A stretch of DNA of 64,000 bases, from NCBI GenBank assembly GCA_046293395.1, contig JBKBOU010000001.1:930001-994000 (forward strand), read 5' to 3'. Below are positions 32,518-42,566 of the stretch, in pieces. The position numbers were made by a program, and so were the translations under genes. This DNA is from CAYNRA01 sp046293395. GTDB taxonomy: Bacteria; Bacteroidota; Bacteroidia; Cytophagales; Spirosomataceae. The notes below the pieces were generated by a model. It was not told the DNA's origin and ran no database searches. It was given only the letters and a program-made list of their open reading frames with translations. Positions within the stretch are counted from its first letter, which is position 1. Each line of letters begins with the position of its first letter.

Positions 32518-32970
32518 ATGGATCAAATTGATAAAAAAATTTTAGAACTAATTCAGCATAATTCTCAACTTACCTACAAAGAAATTGCGGAGAGAATTAA
32601 CTTATCGTTAACGCCCGTTCACGACAGAATCAAGAAGTTAGAGGCAACGGGAGTAATCGATAAATACGTTGCTTTATTGAATAAAAAGGCGACTGGACGC
32701 AACTTAATTGTCTATTGCCAAGTAACGCTCATTAAACAAACCAAAGAATATGCCGATGAGTTTAACCGGGTTATTATTAACCTGAAACAAGTTCAAGAAT
32801 GTCATTTTGTTTCGGGTAGTTTTGATTATTTGCTTAAAATTATTGTACCGGATATGGAAGCATACCATGAATTTCATCAACAGAAATTATCTGTTATACC
32901 GGGTGTTTCCTTAATTAATAGTTTTTTCGTGATGTCGGAAGTCAAGAGTACGACGGAGATTCCGCTATAA
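32518..32970 (+). CDS. Lrp/AsnC family transcriptional regulator
   Basis: The 150-residue protein has an N-terminal winged HTH (MDQIDKKILELIQHNSQLTY, then RINLSLTPVHDRIKKLEATG) and a C-terminal RAM ligand-binding domain (VQECHFVSGSFDYLLKIIV). It is divergent from ald across 201 nt of AT-rich DNA, so alanine is the likely effector and ald the likely target. Confidence 0.93.
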   Translation: MDQIDKKILELIQHNSQLTYKEIAERINLSLTPVHDRIKKLEATGVIDKYVALLNKKATGRNLIVYCQVTLIKQTKEYADEFNRVIINLKQVQECHFVSGSFDYLLKIIVPDMEAYHEFHQQKLSVIPGVSLINSFFVMSEVKSTTEIPL

Positions 32971-32972
32971 AA

Positions 32973-33008
32973 AAAATCCTTCTCAAAATTTCTTTTGGGA
33001 AGGATTTT
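32973..33008. terminator. bidirectional terminator between the Lrp gene and the Arg-rich secreted gene
   Basis: AAAATCCTTC and GAAGGATTTT, 16-nt loop, with A and T runs outside. Confidence 0.75.
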
Positions 33009-33021
33009 CTCATTTTTACGT

Positions 33022-33519
33022 TTAATATCTAGGCCCAGATGGGTATCTGCTTGGCCCCGTTGGTCTTCGTTGTACAGCTTGTCTTTGTGCATTGGTCTTA
33101 GACTCGGTAATCATTTGGTCTAAAATGAGCAAATCCCTTTTCAACTCTTGTACTTCGCCAGGCGATAAGCGTCCGTTTCGCATATATCTGTTTTCTTTCA
33201 TTTCAATGCGGTCGGCAAAATCAATCAATCTGTTTGCTTCACGTCCTGTAATCAAACCGCGGGAGATTCCGAACGCTATTCGGTCGCGGGCATCTTGCTG
33301 AAACGAACTAATCAAACGCGCATTTGCTCTATTTCTGTCCACTCGGTTATACTGGCTATCGTACCCCCAAGTATATGGTTTCGACTTATCGCCACGCGCA
33401 TATTCTTCGTAAGTACTGTGCGGATGCCTGTCGTTTCTTGGGTCATTTCGGTGGTATTGTGCACTCGCTTGAAAAGAAATTAACAAAACCAAACTTAAAA
33501 TTCCTGTGAGCTTTTTCAT
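33022..33519 (-). CDS. secreted Arg-rich protein of unknown function
   Basis: The 165-residue product starts with a signal peptide (KLTGILSLVLLISFQASAQ). The mature part is rich in Arg, Asn and Asp (YHRNDPRNDRHPHSTYEEY) and contains RISS-type helical stretches, for example GISRGLITGREANRLIDFADRI, and a Pro/Arg-rich tail. I do not recognise a family. The start at 33519 was chosen for the signal peptide; the frame continues 21 codons upstream. Confidence 0.7.
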   Translation of the reverse strand: MKKLTGILSLVLLISFQASAQYHRNDPRNDRHPHSTYEEYARGDKSKPYTWGYDSQYNRVDRNRANARLISSFQQDARDRIAFGISRGLITGREANRLIDFADRIEMKENRYMRNGRLSPGEVQELKRDLLILDQMITESKTNAQRQAVQRRPTGPSRYPSGPRY

Positions 33520-33759
33520 AATTTGTGAGCGATTAAAAGTGGAAATAAAACCTAATTTTTTATTTATACCCCTTAGATGCAAAACCGTATCAGAAGTTTG
33601 CTTTTCGTATTTGTTAATATGTGTTAATAGAGTTAATGCACTACTAATCAGTGAATTAAAAACAAAGAATAAATCAAAAAAAGAAACTATTGGGGATTAT
33701 AAGAGAAGAAAAGTATATTCGTCAATTCATTTATTCCAATACCTATCCCTTTATTCATC

Positions 33760-35082
33760 ATGAAAAAATGTATCCTACTTCTTCTTTGTTGTTTGGGTTG
33801 GACACAGGCAGCGCAAAGCCAAACATACGCGCCTACCCCACAAAATCTTCAAACCCGCGAATGGTTTCAAAATGCTAAGTTTGGGCTTTTTATCCATTGG
33901 GGACTATCCAGTAGCCTCGGTCAAGGAGAATGGGTGATGAACATCAAAAATATTCACCGCGACGACTATACTCGCCTTCAAAATAGTTTCAATCCACACG
34001 ATTTTGATGCAGAAAAATGGGTTTCCGTGGCGAAAAAAGCCGGCATGAACTACATCACCATCATCACGCGGCACCACGATGGATTTAGTCTTTGGGATAC
34101 AAAATACTCGGATTGGAAAATCACCAATACACCGTATAAGAAAGATGTTTTGAAATTATTGACGGACGAATGCCGCAAACAAAACATCAAAGTCTTTTTC
34201 TATTATAGCCTTCTCGACTGGTATCATCCTGATTATCAATATGAAACAGGTAGGACAGGACAAGGAACAGGGCGAACGGCTCCCTCCGATTGGCAGAAAT
34301 ACATTCAGTTTATGAAAAACCAATTAACTGAACTCTTGACAAATTATGGAGATGTTGCCGGAATTTGGTTCGATGGGCATTGGGACCAATTGGATAACGA
34401 CCACGACAAAGAAAACAAATCCAAGGTGGACTGGCATTACGACGAGATTTACCAATTAATTCATACCCTACAACCCCAAGCGATGGTTGGGAACAATCAC
34501 CATTTAAAACCCCTTCCTGGTGAAGATTTTCAGATGTTTGAAAAAGATTTGCCCGGCGGCAATTCGACGGGATTCGGCGGACAAGCCATTTCGCAACTAC
34601 CTTTAGAAACCTGCGAGACCATGAATAATTCCTGGGGATATTCCATCACAGACCGTTCCTATAAATCTACGACCTCTTTGATACATTATTTAATCAAAGC
34701 TGCTGCACATGGCTCCAATTTTTTATTGAATGTGGGGCCTATGCCAGATGGACAAATTCAGCCGGAATTTCAAACTAGATTGGCAGAAATGGGAAATTGG
34801 CTTGAAAAATACGGACAAACTGTCTATGGAACACGGGGACAACTAATGAACCCAACCGATGAAATGGCTATCACCCAAAAAGGAAATACGTATTATATAC
34901 ATCTTTTGAAACCCGTCAAAACAGTAAGCATTTCCTTGCCTTTTGCACTAAAAAAAGCGTACTCCTTTGAAAACAACCAAGGGATTCCGTTTGAAAAATC
35001 AAAGATTGGACAATTGTATAATTTTGATACGTCACAGCTAAACCATGATGGAATCGATGCAGTAATTGTCTTGGAAAAATAA
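33760..35082 (+). CDS. alpha-L-fucosidase, GH29
   Basis: The 440-residue secreted enzyme has a signal peptide (LLLLCCLGWTQAAQSQ) and the GH29 markers AKFGLFIHWGLSS, YITIITRHHDGFSLWDTKYSDW and GIWFDGHWD with the catalytic Asp nucleophile. It should release terminal L-fucose from glycans. No SusCD pair or fucose catabolic gene is adjacent, so it is an isolated periplasmic glycosidase. Confidence 0.94.
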   Translation: MKKCILLLLCCLGWTQAAQSQTYAPTPQNLQTREWFQNAKFGLFIHWGLSSSLGQGEWVMNIKNIHRDDYTRLQNSFNPHDFDAEKWVSVAKKAGMNYITIITRHHDGFSLWDTKYSDWKITNTPYKKDVLKLLTDECRKQNIKVFFYYSLLDWYHPDYQYETGRTGQGTGRTAPSDWQKYIQFMKNQLTELLTNYGDVAGIWFDGHWDQLDNDHDKENKSKVDWHYDEIYQLIHTLQPQAMVGNNHHLKPLPGEDFQMFEKDLPGGNSTGFGGQAISQLPLETCETMNNSWGYSITDRSYKSTTSLIHYLIKAAAHGSNFLLNVGPMPDGQIQPEFQTRLAEMGNWLEKYGQTVYGTRGQLMNPTDEMAITQKGNTYYIHLLKPVKTVSISLPFALKKAYSFENNQGIPFEKSKIGQLYNFDTSQLNHDGIDAVIVLEK

Positions 35083-35100
35083 AAATCTTTTGATTATTTG

Positions 35101-35108
35101 TATCTTTG
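35101..35108 (+). promoter_or_regulatory. -7 element upstream of ddl
   Basis: TATCTTTG lies 53 nt before the ddl start; no TTG at the ideal spacing. Confidence 0.5.
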
Positions 35109-35161
35109 AACGCCTAGAAAGGCAATTCATTCATAAAAAAGAGTTTTAGAAAAGCATTTAC

Positions 35162-36259
35162 ATGGGAAAGACCAACGTTGCCATCTTATTTGGCGGAAAA
35201 TCAGCGGAACACGAAGTTTCTTTGCGCTCAGCGAAGAGTATCATCGAAGCCATTGACAGGGATTTATTTGACATTCATCTTGTCGGAATTGATAAAAAAG
35301 GGCGTTGGCTTCATTTTCCGTTGGATGCCTATTTAGAAAATGCCCTTGACCCAAAAACCATCCGATTGGCTGCTGGAGGTCGCGCTGTGACGATGGTATC
35401 GGAAGAAGAAAAAACGTATTTAATGGTGGCCCATTCCTCCGAAAAACTGGCAGAAATTGATGTTGTATTTCCAGTTATGCACGGTAGTTTCGGAGAAGAT
35501 GGTGTTTTACAAGGTATTTTACGTGGTTTGGAAGTCGCTTTTGTTGGTGCAGATTTGCTCGGAGCAGCTGTAGGCATGGACAAAGACGTGGCAAAAAGAT
35601 TGTGGCGCGATGCGGGAATTCCGGTGGCTCGTTTTGTGACTTTGCACAGACATACACGTTCAACAGCTAATTTCTCAGCCATTGTAGAAGAGCTTGGCTT
35701 ACCGCTTTTTGTAAAACCAGCCAACGCAGGTTCGTCTGTTGGAGTGCATAAAGTCACCAATGAACAAGAATTTGAGCGTGCTTTGGACGATGCTTTTTTG
35801 TATGACCGAAAAATATTGATTGAAGAAGCTATAGTAGGACGTGAAGTAGAAATTTCTGTTTTGGGGAATGAATTTCCGAAAGCCTCCGTTGTTGGCGAAA
35901 TCATTGCGTCTGCTCAATTTTATTCATACGAAGCAAAATACATCGATGCAGATGGCGCAAAATTGGTTATTCCGGCGCAAATCAGCGAAAAAGCGAATCA
36001 ATTGATTCGGGAAACGGCTATCAAAGCATACCAAACCATCACCGTTGAAGGGCTATCTCGTGTTGACTTCTTTTTGAAAGAAGACGATACCTTGGTGATT
36101 AACGAAATAAATACCATGCCTGGTTTTACGAGTATTAGCATGTATCCCAAGATGTGGGAAGCAGCCGGACTCCCTTATAAAGAACTGATTACACAACTGA
36201 TTCAGCTTGGCATCGAGCGAAAAATTTGGCAAAAAGGATTAAAAACAACCAACGATTAA
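35162..36259 (+). CDS. ddl: D-alanine--D-alanine ligase
   Basis: The 365-residue ATP-grasp ligase makes D-Ala-D-Ala for peptidoglycan. Motifs are FGGKSAEHEVSLRSA, PVMHGSFGEDGVLQGIL, KPANAGSSVGVHKV and INTMPGFTSISMYPKMW. The Tyr/Phe position that separates Ala and lactate ligases (YSYEAKYIDADG) favours D-Ala. It stands alone with its own promoter and terminator. Confidence 0.96.
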   Translation: MGKTNVAILFGGKSAEHEVSLRSAKSIIEAIDRDLFDIHLVGIDKKGRWLHFPLDAYLENALDPKTIRLAAGGRAVTMVSEEEKTYLMVAHSSEKLAEIDVVFPVMHGSFGEDGVLQGILRGLEVAFVGADLLGAAVGMDKDVAKRLWRDAGIPVARFVTLHRHTRSTANFSAIVEELGLPLFVKPANAGSSVGVHKVTNEQEFERALDDAFLYDRKILIEEAIVGREVEISVLGNEFPKASVVGEIIASAQFYSYEAKYIDADGAKLVIPAQISEKANQLIRETAIKAYQTITVEGLSRVDFFLKEDDTLVINEINTMPGFTSISMYPKMWEAAGLPYKELITQLIQLGIERKIWQKGLKTTND

Positions 36260-36274
36260 GCGAATGAATCCAAG

Positions 36275-36315
36275 AAAAAACTCCTATATCTATTCGATGA
36301 TAAAGGAGTTTTTTT
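36275..36315. terminator. bidirectional terminator between ddl and the DUF885 gene
   Basis: AAAAACTCCT and AGGAGTTTTT pair around a loop of about 20 nt, with T and A runs. Confidence 0.75.
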
Positions 36316-36329
36316 TGTTTAAATCCCAC

Positions 36330-38021
36330 TTAATTTGACAGGAATTTCCAAGAGGAAGTTATATCTTGTGTGAGCGATTGGTTGGTTAGAATTGCCCGTA
36401 CCATTTCAACGGGAATCGAATTATTTTGGAGGATTGTATCGTGAAATTGCTTTTCGGTCATTTTTCCTTTGTCCACCAATTCCTTTTTTAAGCTATAAAA
36501 TTGCAAACCACCAATCATGTAAGCAATCTGATACAGGGGGCCGTATCTCCCAGTAAATGAACGTCTTACTTCCGCTTCAGCATTGGCACGTTCGTGTCCA
36601 ACTTTTTCTACGAGGTAGTCAATACATTGCTGGGGAGTCATTTTTTCGAGGTGATAATTGAGTGAAAAAACGATGCGGGCGCAGCGGTGCATACGCCAAA
36701 ATAACATGCCAATTTTATCTTCTGGACTTCGGGTAAAGTTTTTATCCCAGAGATTAAACTCCCAATAGAGTGCCCAACCTTCTGTCCAGAAAGGCGTAGA
36801 AAACAAGCGGCGATGCGGCTGATACCTTTGATTCATAAATTGTTGAAGGTGGTGACCTGGAATTAACTCATGTTGAACCGTCGCATGTGAAAAATGGGGA
36901 TTATTGCCTCGCATACTCATCATTTTATCGTCATGCGCCATATCTAGGGTTGGATAAGCGATTTGAATGACCTCGCCTCCCAAGAAAAAAGGACTCACTT
37001 TTTGCGCTTCCGCAGACATCATGGTCATTCGCCAAGTTTCTTTAGCAAGAGGTGGAACCGTCACCAAATCTCTTTTTTCTATAAAATCAATGGCTTCAAC
37101 AGCGAAACGATGCACCTCTTGCGGCCATTCGCCGGCGGGTAAATACGTCTGCTTCACTTTTTCGAGGGCGGCACGCCAATTTGTACCAAAGCCTAACTCT
37201 TGCGAAGCCTTTATCATTTCCTTTTCACACCAAGCATATTGTTTTTCTGCTTCAGCGATGAGTTGTTCTGGCGAATACGGAATCATTTCATACGCTAATT
37301 CTTTTTCGATGGCTTTTTTACCAATGGGCTTGCCAATAATGCCAGAACCATCGTCTTTGACGACCGTATTTACATAATGTCCACGCAGAAATTTCTCATA
37401 TTCGGTGAGTGAAGCAAGCAATTCTTTGTAAGGTTGCGGCATCCACCAGCTAAATTCGGGGTCGTAACCGGCATAAAAATCGTACGCATTTTTAACAGCG
37501 TCTGCAAGTCCTTTGACGACCTCGGCGGCGCGCTCGGCTTGTTGCCAACTGGTGTAAGGCCCACGTGTTTTCAGTGCTGCTATTTTTGCTCTTGTTGCTT
37601 TATTTGCCGCAAAGAAAGCAGCAGACAAAACAGGAGAATTGGGTTTTTGTGCATCTCGGCGTGCGATGGTAAAGGCATAAATAGGTGTTGCAAAGTCGGT
37701 TACGTCAAAAACCTCTTTGTATTGATTATGCGCTTCTTGGTGAAAATAAGCCGTTTTAGCCAGATGATTTTTAAGAAGAAGATAATCTATTTTTTCTTCA
37801 GGAGATAAAGTAGAAAAAGGAATTTCATTGCATTGCTTTTGCCAATCTGCATAAAAAAGTGTCATTCGTTGGAAATATTCATCCGTAAAATGATTCGAAT
37901 ATCGTCTTTCAAGCGCGGATTTATCGGCTTGGTATTGATATACTTTTTGAGCAATACGTGAGGCAAAAGCAGGAAAAGCAAACCAGCAAATGAGCCAGGT
38001 AAGTAGATAGTTTTTTTTCAT
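36330..38021 (-). CDS. DUF885 family metallopeptidase-like protein
   Basis: The 563-residue secreted protein has a signal peptide (LTWLICWFAFPAFA) and the DUF885 metal motif VQHELIPGHHLQQF, followed by TEGWALYWE. This is the layout of zinc peptidases of the DUF885 family, thought to act on peptides or dipeptide-like substrates. Substrate unknown. It is convergent with ddl. Confidence 0.9.
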   Translation of the reverse strand: MKKNYLLTWLICWFAFPAFASRIAQKVYQYQADKSALERRYSNHFTDEYFQRMTLFYADWQKQCNEIPFSTLSPEEKIDYLLLKNHLAKTAYFHQEAHNQYKEVFDVTDFATPIYAFTIARRDAQKPNSPVLSAAFFAANKATRAKIAALKTRGPYTSWQQAERAAEVVKGLADAVKNAYDFYAGYDPEFSWWMPQPYKELLASLTEYEKFLRGHYVNTVVKDDGSGIIGKPIGKKAIEKELAYEMIPYSPEQLIAEAEKQYAWCEKEMIKASQELGFGTNWRAALEKVKQTYLPAGEWPQEVHRFAVEAIDFIEKRDLVTVPPLAKETWRMTMMSAEAQKVSPFFLGGEVIQIAYPTLDMAHDDKMMSMRGNNPHFSHATVQHELIPGHHLQQFMNQRYQPHRRLFSTPFWTEGWALYWEFNLWDKNFTRSPEDKIGMLFWRMHRCARIVFSLNYHLEKMTPQQCIDYLVEKVGHERANAEAEVRRSFTGRYGPLYQIAYMIGGLQFYSLKKELVDKGKMTEKQFHDTILQNNSIPVEMVRAILTNQSLTQDITSSWKFLSN

Positions 38022-38125
38022 TCGTAGAAACAGGTTAGATTTTTAGGCGAATAGATGGGTAGATAGCCTCTGCGAATATATTGATTTCTTGCGGAGGAAA
38101 AACTTGATTCGTAGTTTCAAACTAG

Positions 38126-38175
38126 AAAAAGAAGAAGGTTTCTCTTATTTTATATGTAAAACAAGAGAAACCTTC
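38126..38175 (-). terminator. terminator of nhaA
   Basis: GAAGGTTTCTCTT (38134-38146) and AAGAGAAACCTTC (38163-38175) form a 13-bp stem. On the minus strand a T-rich tail (complement of 38126-38130) follows. Confidence 0.75.
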
Positions 38176-38225
38176 ACAAGAAGTACTTAAAATACCTTAC
38201 ATGAAAATAATCATTTCTTTACATT

Positions 38226-39542
38226 TCAATCTGCCTTCTTCAAAATAAAATAACCCAATAAGCCCCCAATCAGTGAAGCAGCTAAAATCCCGATTTTGGC
38301 TTGTGCGAGATAAGCGGGGTTCTCAAAGGCTAAGTCGGTCACAAAGAGAGACATTGTAAAACCAACAGCAGCTAGAAAAGAAACCCCAATCAGCTGTTTC
38401 CAAGTGGTATTGGTTGGTAATGTAGCCCATCCGAGTTGAATAGTTGCGTAGCAAATTCCACAAATTCCGATTGTTTTACCAGCCAAAAGTCCTAAAAATA
38501 CCCCCATCGTCACCGGACTAAATAATCCATCCAAAGCAGATGAATCTAACGTGATTCCAGCATTAGCAAAAGCAAAAATGGGCATCACGACAAAAGCAAC
38601 AAATGGGTGCATTCCGTGTTCAAGTCTTTGCAGGGGTGTCATTGCCATCTTCGTATATTTCCGAATTTCTCCGATAATATGCACTTGGTCTTCTGTCAGC
38701 AATGATGATTCATTCGCGGGTGTTTTTTCTAATTTATCACCCAAGACATTCAATTTTTGAACCAGACGCGTCTCACTAACCACCACATTGGCAGGAATAA
38801 GCAGAGCCGATAAAATTCCGGCAATAGTCGCGTGTACACCCGATGTCACGAAGGCTATCCAGACACCAAGAATACCGACGATTCCGTAGAAAAGACTCGT
38901 CCGAACACCCACGTAATTACCAAAGGCAAGTACACCCAAGAAGCCAAGTCCGACCCCTAAATGAACGAGCGAGATGTCGGATGAATAGAAAAAGGCAATC
39001 ACCAAGACAGCGCCAATATCGTCTGCAATGGCCAAAGCGGTTAAGAATACCTTTAAAGAAAAAGGGACTTTATCTCCCAATAAATAGACAATACCAAGTG
39101 CGAAGGCGATGTCTGTCGCCATCGGAATTCCCCACCCGTTGGATGCTTCCGGAACTCCTTGATTGATGAGTAAATAAATACAAGCAGGCAAAATCATTCC
39201 TCCCAAACCAGCCATCAGAGGTAAAATCGCTTCTTTTGGGTTAGCGAGTTCGCCAGCCATGATTTCGCGTTTCAATTCAAGACCAATCACAAAAAAGAAT
39301 ACCGCCATCAAGCCATCATTTATCCAATGATGTAGTGATTTTGCCAATTGAGCCCCTTCAAAACCGATGGTAAATGTCGTTTCCCACAAGTGATGGTAGC
39401 TTTCTTTATAAGGTGAATTAGCCCATATAATGGCTGCAAAAGCGGAAATAAATAAAACCAAACCACCCGATGTAGAGCGATTGATAAATTCTGTAAAAGG
39501 GGTAAATAGCGTTTTCTCGACAATTTTCTTCATATTTTTCAA
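38226..39542 (-). CDS. nhaA: Na+/H+ antiporter NhaA
   Basis: The 438-residue inner-membrane antiporter has PLMAGLGGMILPACIYL, the ATDIAFALGIVYLLGD segment and the paired aspartates in LAIADDIGAVLVIAFFYSS that bind Na+ and protons. It is longer than E. coli NhaA (388) by an extended loop near residues 265-300. Its ATG may be 39542 or 39533. Expelling Na+ suits the Na+-driven symporter at 54.6 kb. Confidence 0.95.
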   Translation of the reverse strand: MKNMKKIVEKTLFTPFTEFINRSTSGGLVLFISAFAAIIWANSPYKESYHHLWETTFTIGFEGAQLAKSLHHWINDGLMAVFFFVIGLELKREIMAGELANPKEAILPLMAGLGGMILPACIYLLINQGVPEASNGWGIPMATDIAFALGIVYLLGDKVPFSLKVFLTALAIADDIGAVLVIAFFYSSDISLVHLGVGLGFLGVLAFGNYVGVRTSLFYGIVGILGVWIAFVTSGVHATIAGILSALLIPANVVVSETRLVQKLNVLGDKLEKTPANESSLLTEDQVHIIGEIRKYTKMAMTPLQRLEHGMHPFVAFVVMPIFAFANAGITLDSSALDGLFSPVTMGVFLGLLAGKTIGICGICYATIQLGWATLPTNTTWKQLIGVSFLAAVGFTMSLFVTDLAFENPAYLAQAKIGILAASLIGGLLGYFILKKAD

Positions 39543-39562
39543 TGGGATTTAGGGGTTTAAAC

Positions 39563-39595
39563 AAAAATAGGGCTGAACCCAATTGGATTCAACCC
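39563..39595 (-). terminator. terminator after the acyl-CoA carboxylase gene
   Basis: On the minus strand GGGTTGAATCC-AATT-GGGTTCAGCCC forms an 11-bp stem using two G-U pairs; on the plus strand these become mismatches. A T-rich tail follows on the minus strand, so it is oriented for the carboxylase. Confidence 0.8.
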
Positions 39596-39627
39596 TTTTC
39601 TCATAAAAATATTTACCAAGTTACCCT

Positions 39628-41181
39628 TTACAACGGGATATTTCCGTGTTTTTTTCTTGGGAGGTTGGCTACTTTATTTTCGAGCATTTGGAATGCTTTC
39701 AAGAGTTTTTCGCGGGTGTCTTCCGGGAAAATCACTTCGTCTATATATCCTCTATGCGCTGCTTTGTACGGATTCGCGAATTTATCTGTATATTCTTCTA
39801 CTTTTTCAGCCAGTTTTTCCGCTGGATTTTCCGCCTCACTTATTTCTTTTCTAAAGATAATTTCAGCTGCACCTGCTGCGCCCATCACGGCGATTTCTGC
39901 ACTTGGCCATGCAAAGTTCATGTCTGCGCCAATGTGTTTGGAGTTCATCACGCAGTAAGCACCTCCATATGCTTTGCGGGTAATTACCGTGATTCTTGGC
40001 ACAGTTGCCTCACACAAAGCATAGAGTAATTTAGCGCCGTGGTTGATAATTCCGTTCCATTCCTGGTCTGTTCCAGGCAAGAAACCAGGAACGTCTTCCA
40101 AAACCAATAAAGGAATATTGAATGAGTCACAGAAACGAACGAAACGTGCCCCTTTTAAGCTGGCATTGATGTCCAAAACACCTGCCAAAACAGCCGGTTG
40201 GTTTCCTAAAATCCCGATGGAGCGACCACCCAGACGGGCAAAACCAACGACAATGTTTTCCGCGAACTGTGCGTGCACTTCCATAAAATCTCCATCGTCC
40301 ACGAGCTCAGCGATGACCTCGCGCATATCGTAGGGATGATTGGGGTTTTCAGGTAAAAGTGTCGCTAATTTTTCTCTCGTTTCAGATTCTTCACTTTCAT
40401 ACGGAAGACTAGGCGCCTGTTCTTCGCAGTTAGAAGGTAAAAAACTATACAAACGTTTGATGTCCATCAAAGCCTGCATTTCATTGGCGGAAACAAAATG
40501 AGTAACCCCAGACTTGGTGGCGTGCGTATTTGCGCCACCGAGTTCTTCGGCTGTAACGTCTTCGTGTGTCACAGTTTTGACGACATTAGGCCCTGTCACG
40601 AACATATATGACGTATTTTCGACCATCAGAACGAAGTCTGTAAGTGCTGGAGAGTAAACCGCTCCACCCGCACATGGCCCCATAATCGCAGAAATTTGTG
40701 GAATAACTCCTGATGCCAATGTATTTCTATAGAAAATATCCGCGTAACCTGCCAAAGAGTTTACGCCCTCTTGGATTCTAGCGCCACCGGAATCATTTAA
40801 ACCGATAACCGGTGCTCCGTTTTTCATGGCCATATCCATGATTTTACAAATTTTTTCGGCGTATGTTTCAGACAAAGAGCCTCCAAAAACTGTAAAATCT
40901 TGTGCAAAAACATAGACAAGTCGGCCGTCTAAGGTTCCGTAACCGGTTACGACGCCATCACCTAAATAATATTCTTTGTCTAAACCAAAATCTTTGCTTC
41001 TGTGCATAACAAACCGACCGATTTCCTCGAAAGAACCATCATCGAGCAAAAACTCAATTCGTTCACGGGCAGTTAATTTTCCTTTTTTATGCTGTGCGTC
41101 AATTCTTTTTTGTCCGCCAGCAAGCATCGCTTCGGCATTTTTAGCCTCTAATTTTCTTCTTTTATCCTGATTGGTCAACAT
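39628..41181 (-). CDS. acyl-CoA carboxylase beta (carboxyltransferase) subunit
   Basis: The 517-residue carboxyltransferase has the two oxyanion regions GGARIQEGVNSLAGYADIF and LVLEDVPGFLPGTDQEW with AYGGAYCVMNSKHIGAD. It is the PccB/MmdA type, acting on propionyl-CoA or a related acyl-CoA. No biotin-carboxylase/biotin-carrier subunit lies next to it. The start at 41181 (MLTNQDKRRKLEAKNAE) was chosen for the family; the frame is open 11 codons further. Confidence 0.93.
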   Translation of the reverse strand: MLTNQDKRRKLEAKNAEAMLAGGQKRIDAQHKKGKLTARERIEFLLDDGSFEEIGRFVMHRSKDFGLDKEYYLGDGVVTGYGTLDGRLVYVFAQDFTVFGGSLSETYAEKICKIMDMAMKNGAPVIGLNDSGGARIQEGVNSLAGYADIFYRNTLASGVIPQISAIMGPCAGGAVYSPALTDFVLMVENTSYMFVTGPNVVKTVTHEDVTAEELGGANTHATKSGVTHFVSANEMQALMDIKRLYSFLPSNCEEQAPSLPYESEESETREKLATLLPENPNHPYDMREVIAELVDDGDFMEVHAQFAENIVVGFARLGGRSIGILGNQPAVLAGVLDINASLKGARFVRFCDSFNIPLLVLEDVPGFLPGTDQEWNGIINHGAKLLYALCEATVPRITVITRKAYGGAYCVMNSKHIGADMNFAWPSAEIAVMGAAGAAEIIFRKEISEAENPAEKLAEKVEEYTDKFANPYKAAHRGYIDEVIFPEDTREKLLKAFQMLENKVANLPRKKHGNIPL

Positions 41182-41458
41182 AGTATTTTGATGCGTATGT
41201 ATTTTAAACTTCAAAAATAAAAGACTTTCCTACATTCACAATGTTTTCTTACAAATTAGTCTAAAAATTGTACTATTTTTATTCATTTAAACAAATAATG
41301 CAATTTTCATGGTACTTTCTTTAGTTAATTCCTAGATGATTGTAGATTTTAGATATCAGGAACGATAGCCAAATAAAGAAGTCTTTTTGATAAATTGGAT
41401 AGAGGAGAGACAAGAAAAAAATCACAAAAGGAGGCAGATTGTGCCTTTTTCTTTCCTC
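41182..41458. other. intergenic region, 277 nt
   Basis: AT-rich DNA between the AraC gene and the carboxylase (both minus strand). Near 41430-41450 a small stem AGGCA-CAATC-TGCCT (minus strand) may end the AraC transcript. No promoter match stands out. Confidence 0.4.
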
Positions 41459-42373
41459 TTATTTTCCCATTTTATGAATTTGTTCTTTGTATTCGCCGGG
41501 AGAAACCTTTTTCTTCTTTTTGAAGATTCGGCAAAAGTAGGAGAAACTATTGAAACCACTTTCCATATATACTTCTTTTACAGACGTTTTGGGGTCTCTC
41601 AGGCGGCTTTCGGCAATTTTAATCCGTTCATCAATAATAAAATCATTGGGAGACGAACCCAACTCATTTTTGAACATTCGGTAAAAATGAGACGTACTCA
41701 TATATGCCTTTTCGCTTAAATCTTCGACGGTTAAATTCTCTCGAATATTTGCCCGAATATATTCGACGACATACGCAAGCCGGTCATTCGACACATCCAT
41801 TGTGCCTTTTTTAAGGTAACGATTCTTGGATTCTGTCTGTAAAATACGAATGATGAGTTCTTGAATCAGGAAATCAGCGAAAATATCTTTGGACGGATGT
41901 TGTTCTGTAAAGATGAAAATCAACCGTTGCAAAATTTGATTGATAGCCATGTCATTTGTAAAATGGAAATTATAGTCCGTCATAGACCATTCTTTCCCAT
42001 CGCATTTCGGAAACTTATCGTTCAGCATATCAATCATTTCTTGGAGTTTAAAATCCGCGAAAGTCATCGCGAGACACTGGGTAGGCGACTGCAAAGAAGC
42101 CTCCGGAAAATCAATGCACATCAACTCATTCTGAGGAAGAATCACGGACTCCCCCGGCAAGAAATCGAATGCGTGCAAACCAGCCAAGTGCATTACTTTT
42201 TTCCCTTTAATCATACTAGCAAGTACGGGTTCATGGAATTTGAGTAGTACTTTTTCTGCTTGCTTATGGGTTTCGAAAATATTTAACTCTGCATGATTTA
42301 AGGTATGAATTGTCCGATTCTCGACAAGGTTTTCCAACTTCCGGTTGGTATAAAATTGATTACTGAGTTCCAT
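41459..42373 (-). CDS. AraC family transcriptional regulator of the aldehyde dehydrogenase locus
   Basis: The 304-residue protein has an N-terminal cupin-like AraC-N domain (VLASMIKGKKVMHLAG, FLPGESVILPQNE) and a C-terminal double HTH. The latter includes LTVEDLSEKAYMSTSHFYRM and VYMESGFNSFSYFCRIFKKK. The start at 42373 fits the domain. It is divergent from an ALDH-DUF779 pair across 255 nt, an arrangement common in bacteria and implying control of that pair, possibly by an aldehyde or alcohol. Confidence 0.92.
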   Translation of the reverse strand: MELSNQFYTNRKLENLVENRTIHTLNHAELNIFETHKQAEKVLLKFHEPVLASMIKGKKVMHLAGLHAFDFLPGESVILPQNELMCIDFPEASLQSPTQCLAMTFADFKLQEMIDMLNDKFPKCDGKEWSMTDYNFHFTNDMAINQILQRLIFIFTEQHPSKDIFADFLIQELIIRILQTESKNRYLKKGTMDVSNDRLAYVVEYIRANIRENLTVEDLSEKAYMSTSHFYRMFKNELGSSPNDFIIDERIKIAESRLRDPKTSVKEVYMESGFNSFSYFCRIFKKKKKVSPGEYKEQIHKMGK

Positions 42374-42566
42374 AAACGAGCGATTAAATAACAATACAAA
42401 GAGAGAGAATGAATACAAAGTACGAATTATTACTTTTCTATCAAAAAATTGGATATTAGAAATAATAACTTCCTATACAAATATATATTATTGCATTATT
42501 TTTATTTTTTATTAAACAAAAGAATGATAGAATTTGAAAACGATACGATAGGATTGTGAAACGAAA

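Noticed and set aside
35329..35904. 191-codon open frame on the minus strand inside ddl
   Set aside because: Ser/Lys/Pro-rich shadow of ddl, which is intact in the other strand.
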